Of a stretch of 64,000 bases of DNA, positions 10,804-21,930 are shown in pieces (the first letter of the stretch is position 1; every line of letters starts with the position of its first letter). This stretch comes from Tetraselmis striata (Eukaryota > Chlorophyta > Chlorodendrophyceae > Chlorodendrales > Chlorodendraceae). The notes under the pieces were generated by a model. The model made no database searches. It saw only the letters and a program-made list of their open reading frames with translations, and was not told where the DNA came from. The position numbers and the translations under genes are program-made. Location of the stretch: positions 1 to 64,000 of the forward strand of contig VCJN01001809.1 in the NCBI GenBank assembly GCA_006384855.1, given 5' to 3'.

Positions 10804-11902
10804 TCACCACTCTTCGGTCAGCGACTTGACTATTCGATTTGGCATGAGGGCGGTGCCGATCGGCAGGTTGGTCATCGGCGACACCGCGCGGTGGCGCAGG
10901 TGCTCCTGGATCATCGCCCGCTCATACGTCCAGCCATCCTCCGCCAGCACGGGATCCTCCATCAGGTCCATGCTCAGCGGGCACGTCAGCCACTCCTCCA
11001 TGTTCAGCGCTGCCGGGCCGGAGGACGTCGCGGACATGGAGCTGCCCTGGTTAGCCGGCACGGCGTCCTTGAACTCCGACAGCTGCTCCACCACTGCCTC
11101 CAGGGTAGGCCTGAGGGCACAGCACGGTCAGCGCAGTCCACAGCTGCCAGCGCATGGCAGAACCAGCCCATGCGGCCTGAGGGGCCTCTCACGCGGGTGC
11201 TATGGGAGCAACAGCATCTGCAAAACTCACCTGCGGAGGTGCGAGGAATGCACGCATTGCAACGCGAGGCTCATAACGCGGGCGGCCTTCTCCATGTCCC
11301 AGCTCCCGGCTCCAGGCCGGCGGTCCAGTATGTCCATCTCGTCGCCATCGGCCCGTGCGTCCACCATCTCGCTCACCACGCCAGTGGCGTCCCTGCCATG
11401 CCAGACACCGACAGTTCAGCCACGTACATGTCACCTGCTTGCGCCCCACTACCCAGCAAGCCGCGACGTCCTGGCTGCCTGTGGCTTTCGTATGGATGCG
11501 GGGATGGATGGTCAAGGGAGGCTCACGTGCGGCCCAACAGCACCAGCAGGAGGGTCACGCCCACACTGTACACGTCGCTGGCGGCGCGGTACACTCCGGT
11601 GTTGAGGTACTGCAGGTCGATGAAGCCCAAGCTGCCCACCACACTGCTGTGCGTGGAGAGCCGCGAGCCGCCCAGCGGCGCCTCCTTGGCCAGCCCCACA
11701 TCGCCCAGCTTGGCCATGCCGCTCTGGGACAGCAGGATGTTGGAGGGCTTGAAGTCGCGGTGCATAATGGCGGGGGAGCTGTTGTGCAGGAAGAGCAGCC
11801 CCACGCACGCGTCGTACATCATGCGCAGCCGGACGTTCCACGCCACGTCGCCTTCCCTCAGCCGGTCCTCCAGGGTGCCGCCTGTGTGGTGATGGTGGCA
11901 GG

Positions 11903-11933
<31 letters not shown>

Positions 11934-14877
11934 CACGGTTAGCTCTGCTCGCACTGGCGCTTTGCACCGGCTCGGCTCCATGCAGCATCAGCCGCGAGGC
12001 TCCATGGGGCGGACTCCATGCCATGCGCACACTGTGTGATGCCCCAAGACTCCGAAACAGGAGGGTACGCTTGCCGCACTGTGTTCAGATCCCGGCTAGG
12101 GTGTCATGGAGGCGAAGGTGGGGGGAGGGAGGGGGGGGGGGAGGGGGGGGGCGCACCCTCCAGCAGCTCCATCACCATCGCGTGCCGCTCCTCACACGCT
12201 GCGTAGATAGCCACAATGTGGCGGTGCCGCAGCCGCGCCAGCAGCTCCACCTCCGTGCGGTACTCTGGCCGCCCCTGCAGCCCCTCCTCGTCCAGCATCT
12301 TGATGGCCACCGGCGAGCCTTCCAGTGTGCCGCGGAAGACGCTGCCAAAGCCGCCGCTGCCGAGAGCATGCGGGGCGGTCCCCAGGGCGGCCTCCAGCTG
12401 CGCCGCGCTGATGCGTCGCAGGCTGGGTGCCTGGCGATGAGAGCCTGGAGCAATGTTGGGGGGGAGGGGGGGTCTTAGCCGTGCCTGTCCACAGGACGGT
12501 CAGGTGCTCTTGCGCAGTCTAGATACTGTATGCCGGTTGTTCCTGTCCCGTCTGCCCACATGTTCCTCCCACTCCAGGGTATCCACTTGAAAGCATCTAC
12601 CTCATCAGGGATTGAGTCAGCTTCACCGTGGACATTCAAGACTGATGAAGATAGTACCCTACTTACCCGTAGCGATGTATTTGAGAAGTACAGCGAGTCA
12701 CCTGAATGTACTCAATTCAACGACATCCATCATGTCCCAGAGGCAGCGCAGCCCCACCACCACACCCGGCCCAGTGATGCGGCGTCCCCAGCCACCAGTG
12801 CTTGACTGGTCATCAATTAGACATCCTTATGGAGAAAGCAAGGTTTGGACCCCCACCCCGATTCTCACCGGTTATCCACAAACGTCCAGCCAGGTTTGAT
12901 TAGCGTTGATCAGGCTGCCCGGCCTCGTTGATACAATAAGTGAGCATGGCAAAGCACCCATGGCAGGGTTGGGATGAGCACCCTAGAGGAGCAAGAGCGA
13001 GGGGGCGCGCACCAGGCTGAAGAGGGCGCATTGCCTGCCCGGGGCGGTCATCAGCAGTGGCGTCAGCTACATCGGCGGGTATACTGGACACCACGGTGCT
13101 GCTATCGACAAGGGTGTCAATGCCCTCGTTGGGCTCGTCATGGAGTGCTGTGTAGCTTGTTGCCCGCAATCTCGCCGCAGCGTTGCCTACACTCCCACCA
13201 GGCCAGGGGGGCGCTGTTGGCTGCAGGGGGGTGGTCTGATCGGGGCTTGAGCTGGACCACGCCACACGGGCGCAAGTCGCGGGACCCGCATCCGTGTCGC
13301 CGGGAGGCGTCTGAGGGGTGGCGCTGGGCCCTCTGAGCCGGCGATGTCTCAAGATCAAGGCGGTTGCGATGGCGGCCAAAACTGCTGCACCTGCCACGGC
13401 GCCGCCGATGACAGCGTGGGGCACTGGTGGTGGCGGAGCCTGTTGCAGTGTAGGTAGTGGCGATGGTGGTGGTGGTGGCGGAGACTGTTGTGGTGTAGGT
13501 GGTGGCGGTGATGGTGGTGGTGGAGACTGTGGCGGTGTAGGTGGCGGCGGCGATGGTGGTGGTGGAGACTGTGGCGGTGCAGGTGGCGGCGATGGTGGCG
13601 GCGGAGACCGTTGTGGTGTAGGTGGCGGCGATGGTGGTGGTGGCGGAGACCGTTGTGGTGTAGGTGGCGGCAATGGTGGCGGCCTGCATGCCGATCACGT
13701 CATTGCGAGTCAGAATAGTAAAATGGCGCGCGCCATAGCTAACTGAGGGGCGCCGCCGCACTGTTATTCAATGCCAGAACCAAGGCACTGCAGGACCAAG
13801 GCACTGCAGGACCAAGGGTGGCGGGGGACAGATTTTGGGGCTTGCCTGGACTTCTGCGTGGGCAGGGTGCGGGCGCCTCCGTAGTAGCCCCCGGTGGAGA
13901 GGAAGTTGGAGGAGACGTCTCTGCATGCAGCAGGTCAGTTACACAACCACCGTTGCCATGCGGTTTGCGGGCATGGAATCACGCCATTGCAGGCCAAACG
14001 TGCAGAGCGAAAGGCTTACGGGTGGCACATACGTCTCCGCTGCAGATCCGTACAACCACAACACAGCCAAGCAACCCCCTGTGGAGTCAGCATGCTAGGG
14101 GGAACGAGGAAAGGGGGGGGGGGGGGGGGGGGGCGCTCACAGGGTGCTCAGCCCCGTCAGGGCGCTCAGCTGCAGAGGCACCGTGCCGGTCAGCTGATTG
14201 TTGGAGAGCCTCCTGCAGGGGCAGTAGTGTCACCATTGTTCCCCCCCCCCCCCCCCCCCCCGCACACCCCCTCTCCTGACCAACCCAACTGCTTGCTCCT
14301 CCACGCCCCCCCTGCAGCTCTGTACGACCACGAGCTCTGTGCAGCCAAGCAACCCCCTTCCCGGGTCAGCAAGCAAAGGGGGGGGGGGGGGGGGGGGCTC
14401 ACAGGTCGTCAAGCCCAGTCAGCGTGCTCAGCTGCGGAGGCACCGTGCCGGTCAGCTGATTTTCGTGGAGGTACCTGCAGGGGCAGTAGTGTCACCGTTA
14501 TTCCCCACCCCCGCTCAGCCCCTCTCCCACCCAACCCAACCGCTCGCTCCTCCACGTCCCCGCTGCAGCTCTGTGCGACCACACCGCAGCCAAGCAACCC
14601 CCTTTCCGGGTCAGCAAGCAAGGGACGGGGCGGGGGGGGGGGGGGGGGCTCACAGATAGTCAAGCCCAGTCAGCGTGCTCAGCTGCGGAGGCACCGTGCC
14701 GGTCAGCTGATTGTTGTAGAGGTACCTGCAGGGGCAGCGTCACCGTTATTCCCCACCCCCGCTCACCCCCTCTCCCACCCAACCCACCCGCTCGCTCCTC
14801 CACGTCCCCGCTGCAGCTCTGTACGACCACAACGCAGCCAAGCAACCCCCTTCCCGGGTCAGCAACCTAAGGGGGGA

Positions 14878-14908
<31 letters not shown>

Positions 14909-16514
14909 TCACAGCCGGTCCAGCCCCGTCAGCGGGCTCAGCTGCGGAGGCACCGTGCCGGTCAGCGTATTGTTGTGGAGGATCCTGCAGGGGCAGTAGT
15001 GTCACCGTTATTCCCCACCCCCGCTCACCCCCTCTCCCACCCAACCCACCCGCTCGCTCCTTCACGTCCCCGCTGCAGCTCTGTACGACCACAACGCAGC
15101 CAAGCAACCCCCTTTCCGGGTCAGCAAGCAAGGGACGGGGCGGGGGGGGGGGGGGGGGCTCACAGATAGTCAAGCCCAGTCAGCGTGCTCAGCTGCGGAG
15201 GCACCGTGCCGGTCAGCTGATTGTTGTAGAGGTACCTGCAGGGGCAGCGTCACCGTTATTCCCCACCCCCGCTCACCCCCTCTCCCACCCAACCCAACCG
15301 CTCGCTCCTCCACGTCCCCGCTGCAGCTCTGTGCGACCACACCGCAGCCAAGCAACCCCCTTTCCGGGTCAGCAAGCAAGGGACGGGGCCGAAGGGGGGG
15401 GGGGGGGGGGGGGGGGGGGCTCACAAGCTGCTTAGCCCAGTCAGCGTGCTCAGCTGCGGAGGCACCGTGCCGGTCAGCTGATTGTTGTGGAGGTACCTGC
15501 AGGGGCAGTGTCACCGTTATTCCCCACCCCCGCTCACCCCCTCTCCCACCCAACCCACCCGCTCGCTCCTTCACGTCCCCGCTGCAGCTCTGTGCGACCA
15601 CACCGCAGCCAAGCAACCCCCTTTCCGGGTCAGCAAGCAAGGGACGGGGCCGGGGGGGGGGGGGGGGGGGGGGGGGCTCACAGATAGTCAAGCCCAGTCA
15701 GCGTGCTCAGCTGCAGAGGCACCGTGCCGGTCAGCTGATTGTTGTAGAGCCACCTGCAGGGGCAGTGTCACCGTTATTCCCCAACCCCGCTCACCCCCTC
15801 TCCCACCCAACCCACCCGCTCGCTCCTCCACGTCCCCGCTGCAGCTCTGTACGAGCACAATGCAGCCAAGCTACTCCCTTCCCGGGTCAGCAAGCTAAGG
15901 GAGGAAGGAGTGGGGGTGGGGGCGGGGGGGTGCTCACAGGCCGATCAGCCCAGTCAGGGCGCTCAGCTGCGGAGGTAGCGTGCCAGTCAGCTGATTGTCG
16001 TGGAGGCTCCTGCAGGGGCAGTGTCACCGTTATTCCCCACCCCCGCCCACCCCCTCTCCCACCCAACCCACCCGCTCGCTCCTCCATGTCCCCGCTGCAG
16101 GTTTGTACGACCACAACGCAGCCAAGCAACCCCCTTCCCGGGTCAGCAATCAAGGGGGGGGGGGGGGGGGGAGGGGGGAGCTCACAGCCTGTCCAGCCCA
16201 CAGCTCGCGCTTACCACAACACCAACTAGTATGCCGTTGAGGTCTTGGCATTGTCGCTGTCTCTCAGATATGCAGTGTGTCAACCCGCCACGCCACCACC
16301 ACCACCATTGATAAACCGTCCCAACCAAGCCCATTCTCGCCCAAATCATACGGGAGTTCAGAGACTTACACGGAGCTTACTCGGCCCGCCTCGTCGCAGG
16401 ACACGCCCGCCCAATCCTCACAATGATTGGCGTTGTAGATCCAGGAGGAAATGCTGCTCCCAGTGGGCGGATCGCTCTGCTGCTCGCGCACCGCCCACAA
16501 TGCATCCTTCTCTG
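10804..16514 (-). CDS. LRR receptor kinase with C-terminal U-box, copy A
   Basis: A likely plasma-membrane receptor that joins a kinase to an E3 ubiquitin-ligase U-box. Exons from 5' to 3' on the minus strand: LRRNT 16,370-16,514 (EKDALWAV, NHCEDWAGVSC); eight 72-nt LRR exons between 16,009 and 14,141; LRR cap 13,852-13,920; Pro-rich stalk, membrane helix (GGAVAGAAVLAAIATALI) and juxtamembrane 13,013-13,683; kinase N-lobe 12,157-12,444 (LGSGGFGSVFRG, VAIKML); catalytic exon 11,527-11,881 (HRDFKPSNILL, GDVGLAK); 11,231-11,392; and last exon 10,804-11,110 with RPTLEAVVEQL followed by the U-box (CPLSMDLMEDPVLAEDGWTY). Intron phases join correctly throughout. DVG replaces DFG and the APE motif is degenerate (GFIDLQY), as in plant U-box kinases. 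The signal-peptide exon upstream is not resolved, and a possible degenerate first LRR lies near 16,186-16,260. About 850 residues. Confidence 0.85.
13440..13683 (-). repeat. Pro-rich stalk coding minisatellite, copy A
   Basis: Imperfect units of about 36-45 nt encode (S)PPPPTPQ(Q/R)SPPPP, a hydroxyproline-rich-type stalk between the LRR cap and the membrane helix. Copy B has 78 more residues here (905-nt against 671-nt exon). Both lengths keep the frame. Confidence 0.85.
14101..16200 (-). repeat. Tandem LRR exon-intron cassettes, copy A
   Basis: Eight cassettes of about 190-270 bp, each with one 72-nt exon: 14,141-14,212, 14,403-14,474, 14,654-14,725, 14,913-14,984, 15,164-15,235, 15,425-15,496, 15,682-15,753 and 15,938-16,009. 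All encode one 24-residue plant-type LRR (YLHNNQLTGTVPPQLSTL...) with phase-2 introns. Each intron starts gtgag directly followed by a poly-C run of variable length and ends cccctgcag. Introns are nearly as alike as exons, showing recent amplification of the whole cassette. Confidence 0.95.
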
Positions 16515-17137
16515 CTGGGACACAGCACAGCGCGCTGCGGCATTAGACCTAGTACCAGCCCCACCGAAAGAGCGGTCCAGGGAAAGACAAGTCCGCTTGC
16601 GGAGGCAGCGACATGATGCGGATGCGGCGAAACCCCCCCCCCCCTCCCCCCCCCCCCCCTTCCGCCCCCCTCAGTTTGTATACGGCTGGGACCACAAAGG
16701 ATAAGCAGCCCCGCAGCCCAGTGGAGCATCGGCGTGGTGTTTGCGCTCAAAGCAGCTGGCGCAGCGTATAAAACACGAGTATCCCCCCTTGCCGGGTATG
16801 GCAAATGCGAAAACTCAATACAAAAAGGAACTGAATCGACTTTCTGGCATCTCGTGAGGCAGCTCAGGAGGAGCAGGGTGTTGCTCAATCAGCCCCGATC
16901 CGGAGTCTTACCTCATAGCCATATCATGAAGTTGACTTACCCCCCCCCCCCCCCCCCCCCCTCCCCCCCGCCTTCTCCTCTCTAAATAATGGGTTGGGGG
17001 GAATTGTTTGAGCGCTATTCAGGCAGTAAACAATCACTGCTGTATGAAGTAACTTGACAGTTGAATCAGCGATGTGTCGATTTTTCAACAAAAAAATAAA
17101 AGAACGGGTTCTATATCATTGGCCTAGAGTTCCATGA
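16515..17137. other. Upstream region of receptor kinase gene, copy A
   Basis: It should hold the signal-peptide exon, promoter and 5' UTR of the minus-strand kinase gene. I see poly-C runs (16,631-16,665 and 16,941-16,975) and a hydrophobic minus-strand stretch (PWTALSVGLVLGL) near 16,540-16,600 that could be part of a signal peptide, but no exon structure I can defend. The match to copy B stops at the window end, equivalent to 16,451. Confidence 0.35.
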
Positions 17138-17205
17138 ATTGCATTGCCAGCGCTTTGAAGTACCAGCAGCGAGCGTTTGCATTGCCAGCGCTTTGAAGTA
17201 CCAGA
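17138..17205. repeat. Short tandem direct repeat
   Basis: Two copies of gcattgccagcgctttgaag plus taccag lie about 40 bp apart, followed by accaataccaataccag words to 17,262. No function is seen. Confidence 0.8.
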
Positions 17206-18082
17206 GTTCTTTTTTCCATTACCAGCAGTGAGTAGCAAGTACCAATACCAATACCAGTACCTCCCAACCTTGAGATCGTAATCTAACGGCTGTGTAATTA
17301 AGGACCGTGGGTGGGTGGGTGGGTGGATTATAGTACTTAGTAGTACATTACCCGTACTGCAATAAAGCTCACCGCCGAAATAAAATCGACGCTTCGCTGG
17401 ATAAATACACATTCCATTAAAGGAACGGTCATAAACCCAGAAACTCGATTTTAATATAATGTGATCGCACCAGCTACTGTGAACGCTGTGGTCAAAGAAT
17501 TGCGCAAAGCAATACGGTGTGTCACATGCAGTGTATCCTGTTGGGGGATGCCCAATGGCTGAAGAGCACGGAGTGGCGTTTAATGTTTGCCAGCTGACGA
17601 CAGCTGCGAGTAGGCGAGTGGAGAGGGCACACCGCATCCATGTAATCTGCTTGGATTGGTAAATTGTCTGCTAGTATTGGTAGCTACTGGTGGCTAGCAA
17701 ATAAACTGTCATCATAATCAAGTTCCATCACCAACTCTCCACTTTAGTCAAACTGTATCACGGAAAGTGACGCGCGCCAGTAAAATCAGCTGCCAGCCCT
17801 ATATCTGCCAGGTGACGGAAACAACTGACTGTACTTGTGAGCTCACCACCACCCTGGGTAGACCTTGCTTTATGTAAATGCATGTATGTGATAGAGCCTG
17901 ACCGCCTGGCAGTGGGCCAGGGTGCGTGCGGTGGGGAGGCCCAGCGGGGGCCGCCGGGGGGCGGGGACTCCATGGAGAAACACTCGATGAATACTCGTCC
18001 GATTCTGAGTCGGATTTCAGCTAAAGACAATACACCACCCAAGAACAAGGCGTTAGAAGGCGGTGTCGAAGGTTGTGCGGCG
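17206..18082. other. Intergenic stretch, nothing recognised
   Basis: Open frames on both strands are short and of low coding quality. A gtgggtgggtgggtgg run lies at about 17,309-17,325. Confidence 0.5.
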
Positions 18083-18852
18083 AGTTGCTCGAATGCAGTC
18101 CCTACGCGGCCGACCTAGTGAAAAGCGCCCCATCGAGGCTTGGTCTGATATTGATGGAGATGGACATGATGAGGACGGAGGACGAGACCGAGCCGATGGG
18201 TCCCCCGCGTTCGTGTTCTACTAGATAAGATTATGGGAAGTTGCGGTAAGCGATTGACGCGGCATGGAAATCACCACAAACCCAGCGGCCACATTGCGGT
18301 GCCCCACAGTTTAAGTGGGACAGCCAGCTAGGCAACAATGTAAAAGAACCCGTGCCGAACGACGCTTTCTTCTGGGCCTTGTGTGGAAGTGCGGGCTCTG
18401 GCACGACTTTGCTGATGGTCCACCTCCTGGGAAAACCGGATTGCTATCGGAATGTGTTTCTCCACGAAAGTATTCTCACAATATTGTAGGTAACCATAGT
18501 AAGCCCACATGATTCCGCGTAAATCATTGCCTTTTGTATCCGGTCGTGCTTCCAACTGGCGGCTTAGTCAACCCCCCCTCCCCACCCCCCGGTCCATTCA
18601 TTTTCCGCCCGCCAGCCAACGCCCGTCGAGGTCTCTCGTAAGAATCGGTGCCGCCAGATCGTCTCACCGGTGTCTTACACAACTCACGCATTCCGACGTG
18701 GCTACGAGGACGGCGACACGTTTTCAGTTGATTACCTGTCCGACAGCAACAAGGGGTTCGGCTACGCAAACTCCCTTCAGGCGTTCAACGGCGGGCCCGG
18801 CGGACGCGGAACGGTGTCCTCAAAGGGAATCAAGCGTACGTACGGGGCGTAA
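18083..18852 (+). mobile_element. Fossil fragment of a Polinton-like virus or related dsDNA element
   Basis: A plus-strand piece near 18,310-18,480 carries a P-loop in the setting typical of A32/FtsK-type genome-packaging ATPases (FFWALCGSAGSGTTLLMVHL, followed by KPDCYRNVF). Such ATPases mark Polintons, Polinton-like viruses and virophages. A further open piece at about 18,670-18,852 (SYTTHAFRRGYEDGDTFSVD) is of unknown identity and may be from the same element. It is broken, with several breaks. Ends and terminal repeats are not seen. Confidence 0.4.
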
Positions 18853-19170
18853 CACCGGGTATGGGGTATCTTAGCTTCGACGTGGGGTATCGATTGCCCA
18901 TTCCACGAGTCAGCCTGGGTGGCAGACCAGCATATCAGCCTGTACTTCTATCGTTCTGTGTGTGTCATAGAAACAGTAGTTCTTGCAGCATTTCATGGCA
19001 AGGTTGACACATATTTGTTTTCAATTTGCTCAACTGAGCAGCTAAATACTTCAATCCGCCGGTGGATACCGTCAGAAGGGACATATACATGATATATGAA
19101 CAAAGTAAGATGAATTTCAATGCGGAATACGTGCCGCTATGATGGGTATGTGTGAAAACGTGACAAGAGA

Positions 19171-19172
19171 AG

Positions 19173-19231
<59 letters not shown>
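19171..19231. repeat. (GT)n microsatellite
   Basis: About 25 GT units. Opposite-strand open frames of His-Thr repeats across it are artefacts. Confidence 0.97.
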
Positions 19232-19233
<2 letters not shown>

Positions 19234-19239
19234 CATTTT

Positions 19240-19900
19240 CTGGCACACTAAGGCACGCCGTTCAATCCACATAGCCAATGTAGCTTTGGACTTCGGACTT
19301 TTTCCAACGATATTGTGTGTGACATCAGTTTGATCTATGTATGTCAGCGAGTCAGGGATGGCATGTGTTGGCTGTGATTTTCCTCGTATGGCGACAATCA
19401 CGCTGTAAAGTATGGGTGCCGTGCTAACATAAACTATCCATCCGACGAAGTAAGTGATGGCTAGGATTCACCCTCCTGATAAGATTGCGTGTTTGAGTAG
19501 TGGCACAGAGTTGGGCGGTAGTGATGCATTGTCGGGAATTAGAACCGGGCTGTGGTACGAACCTGGGGGCCGGCGGAAACTACGCTCGGAGTCGGACCGC
19601 ATCGGCCCATATATGTTCGACAACCCCTCACGGCAACGGCAATATATCGTCGCCAATACCGTTCGTTTTCTACACGGGTTTGTTGCAACAACTCGATATG
19701 GTCGTTGGCTAGCCGGTCTGTTGCGGGGTTCCGGGATCGGCCGACCGTGCTGCACGCAGGACTGTTCCCGCTATCTGGGGGTGGAGTGACGTACTTCAAA
19801 CCCATAGCTAGGTTCCAACGGTGGGGGGCCTACGTCCCTAGGTGGGTGATAGTACGTGAGCTACAACACCACTAAGGTCAGCTGCGACCCTGGTCGAGGC
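19240..19900. other. Stretch without a recognised gene
   Basis: A plus-strand open frame ends near 19,875 with GVTYFKPIARFQRWGAYVP, which reads like protein but matches no family I know. It could be another piece of a decayed element. Nothing else is recognised. Confidence 0.3.
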
Positions 19901-19920
19901 TGTGCTGCCGGGGAGCTTAC

Positions 19921-20175
19921 CCGTCAGGCACGCGACTGGCACGAAGTGCCACAAGGACGGCAGCAGTAGGGCCAGCAGCAGGACGAGCCCGGAGTTGATT
20001 CGCGGCGCGGCCTCGAACGCTCGTCGACGGCGGCCGCGGGGCGGGTCCGCCGACGCCCGCCCACCGCTGCAGTCACCGGCCGCGGATGAGTCGCCTCCCC
20101 GTGGACCGTGCCAGCAAAGGCGGGCCGCCTCCGCCGCCGCTAGATTCGTCGAGGAGCGGCGACGCGGCCGCCGGT
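19921..20175 (-). CDS. Possible first exon with signal anchor
   Basis: The minus-strand frame is Arg/Ala/Gly-rich, then has one hydrophobic segment (GLVLLLALLLPSLWHFVP) and ends at a good donor (CTGACGG|gtaagc). This would suit the cytosolic tail and anchor of a type II membrane protein such as a Golgi enzyme. No downstream exon is recognised, and the composition could also reflect a GC-rich regulatory island. Confidence 0.25.
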
Positions 20176-20405
20176 AAGTAGCTCCTGCCTTGTTCACATG
20201 TACATGCGCGGTAGCATCACTGCTGCGCCCGTGTTTGGCGGCAGGGAGGCGGCAGCGGGGCCCTGCACACAGACCTCGCTGGGCGCAAAGGGCGACGACA
20301 TCACGCGCAGCGCTGCCCATGCTGGGCGGCAAGGTTGCAATGAGACGGGCAGGCGAAGGTATATGATGAGGCTCGGGAGCAGGGTGTGTGCGAGTGTGTG
20401 TTGGC

Positions 20406-20408
<3 letters not shown>

Positions 20409-20444
<36 letters not shown>

Positions 20445-20445
20445 C
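20409..20445. repeat. Long poly-G run
   Basis: About 36 consecutive G, among the longest in the window. No coding context. Confidence 0.97.
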
Positions 20446-21693
20446 GATGGCGCGGCGGGCGGACGTGAATTCGTGTTCGTGATCGTCCCGCCAGCAGTTT
20501 TAAACCACAATACCGCATTTAAAAGGGGACCCCAACGGCAGGGGTTTCAGGGTGTTTCTTGGAGAGCGCATTCTACACGACTTAGATTCCGCTTATCTAC
20601 ATCATCTATATCTTGGAAGATACGGGACTTTTCCCGGAATCAGAATAATCCGGGGGGCGAACGGGGGCCGAAGAAGGGGCGAAGCGGGGCGAAGCGAGAA
20701 GGCGGAGAGAGGATTAAATCGGTTGTACTGTGCGTACTAGAGACTTGTGCGGTATTGGTACAGTACCGCGGTAGTAGTCCAATACCCGTAGTATTAGTAC
20801 TCCAGTACCTTGTAGTATTAGTAGTCGTAGGTAGTATTAATAGTCGTAGTGATATTACTAATATACGCGACGATGAGTACGGGTACTGTACGCAATATTC
20901 AGTAGTGCCCTTGCGTTGCCCATCACGCGTAGGATGGTACTACAGTATTACCGCGCGTCTTCAATGTACTGATGCCCTCGCAGTACTCGTACGTCTACTG
21001 ACGCGGTCTACATGCGCATGTCATGACACTAGTAGTTCCGCCGTCACCTGTCGCGCACACGGCGGGGGCTGTTGCAGCGGATCTCGGCTTGCGTGCATGG
21101 TACCCTGGGCGGCATTCTCTCTGCCGGTGTGCAGATGGCCAAGTCTGATGCGTGTGCTCGTGCCCACTCTGTGTCTTCTCATGTTACTGCTTCCACCCCG
21201 CAGTCGTTGTAGAGGACCTTTCTGATTGCCTTTTTTTGTGATTTCCGATATCGCCTTCTGCTACTAGCTCATGTAAAGATAACACTAGTAGTTTCATTAG
21301 GTTGGAAGCCGTGAATGCATTGTGAATATATATATCTCGATTACATTAGCGACTATGTTACATATATACATTACAGTGTCCTATTGCTGTGAGGAAAGGT
21401 GCGCGTGGTGGAGAAAGTGAGTGCTATTCCACTGAGTGATGGTTGAGTATGATCTGCTTAAAGGTCGACAGGCGCCATGCCGCCTGATACATCTGGCGGC
21501 GCGATGTGGCCGACAGAGCGCGGGCGCAGCCCGTCACCTGACCGGCTCGCGCTACGCGCCTAATGTGCTATGATGATTAGGGCTAGTGAGGGTGTAGGAT
21601 ATATCCTCACAATTGCTGCCATATGAACACTACTACCCTCAGTAACACCGGCTACTGATGCGCGTAATCCTCGGGTGAGTGCTAAAAAGTAAA
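20446..21693. other. GTA-rich noncoding stretch
   Basis: From about 20,740 to 20,960 the sequence is a scrambled mass of gtagtatta/gtaccgta words, like those at 560-730 and 51,130-51,290. From 21,240 to 21,690 it is AT-rich and empty. The word ctagctcatgtaa (21,266) recurs at 50,148 and 50,508. No gene is supported. Confidence 0.5.
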
Positions 21694-21930
21694 GTTCGCC
21701 CCTGGACATCGCTCGGCCGAAGCCGCCCCAGCACTTGACCTCTTGCGCCGACTGCAGTCGTAGGTCGGGCATAGCCCGTAGACCATTGCCTCTTTCGAAC
21801 CCCGAAGGGCTAATACATCAACCGGGGAAACCCGGGACACACCGGGACGATATTGCCGAAAAAACATCGGTAAGGAATCGAACCCGGTACCTCTCGCGTA
21901 CGAGACGGCCGCTCAACCGAGCGGACAAGG
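21694..21930 (-). repeat. tRNA-derived SINE, third copy
   Basis: Minus strand: the A-box-like cgctcggttgagcggcc and the B-box ggttcgattcc lie about 35 nt apart in a tRNA-like head, followed by a body that contains a second B-box-like ggggttcgaa. It is related to 52,279-52,508 over its whole length but sits in different flanking DNA, so it is a dispersed element. It would be transcribed by RNA polymerase III. Confidence 0.75.

Larger units (their letters stand above)
1..16451. repeat. Segmental duplication, copy A
   Basis: The whole stretch aligns in the same orientation with 50,564-64,000. Order and sequence are the same from the first bases (caatttatttgtaattcac) to the LRRNT exon of the receptor kinase. 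Differences are mostly point changes, poly-G length, a 3.2-kb retroelement present only here, about 196 bp at 10,183-10,378 present only here, and different numbers of LRR exons. The left edge lies before the window, so the true length is unknown. An unmerged haplotype in the assembly is an alternative to a real duplication. Confidence 0.95.

Noticed and set aside
10504-11892. Long plus-strand open frames over the kinase and U-box exons
   Set aside because: The minus strand has the kinase motifs, splice sites and phases; the plus frames have biased composition only.
13318-13746. Gly/Asp-rich open frame on the plus strand (GGGGDGGGG type); likewise at 60,487-61,095
   Set aside because: It is the complement of the Pro-rich stalk exon of the receptor kinase, whose exon phases and motifs are clear on the minus strand.
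13894-15435. Very long plus-strand open frame (over 500 codons) across the LRR cassettes; likewise at 61,531-63,102
   Set aside because: It is a shadow of tandem 72-nt LRR exons and near-identical introns on the other strand. Runs of Gly come from poly-G.
18965-19401. His-Thr repeat open frames
   Set aside because: Produced by the (GT)n microsatellite.
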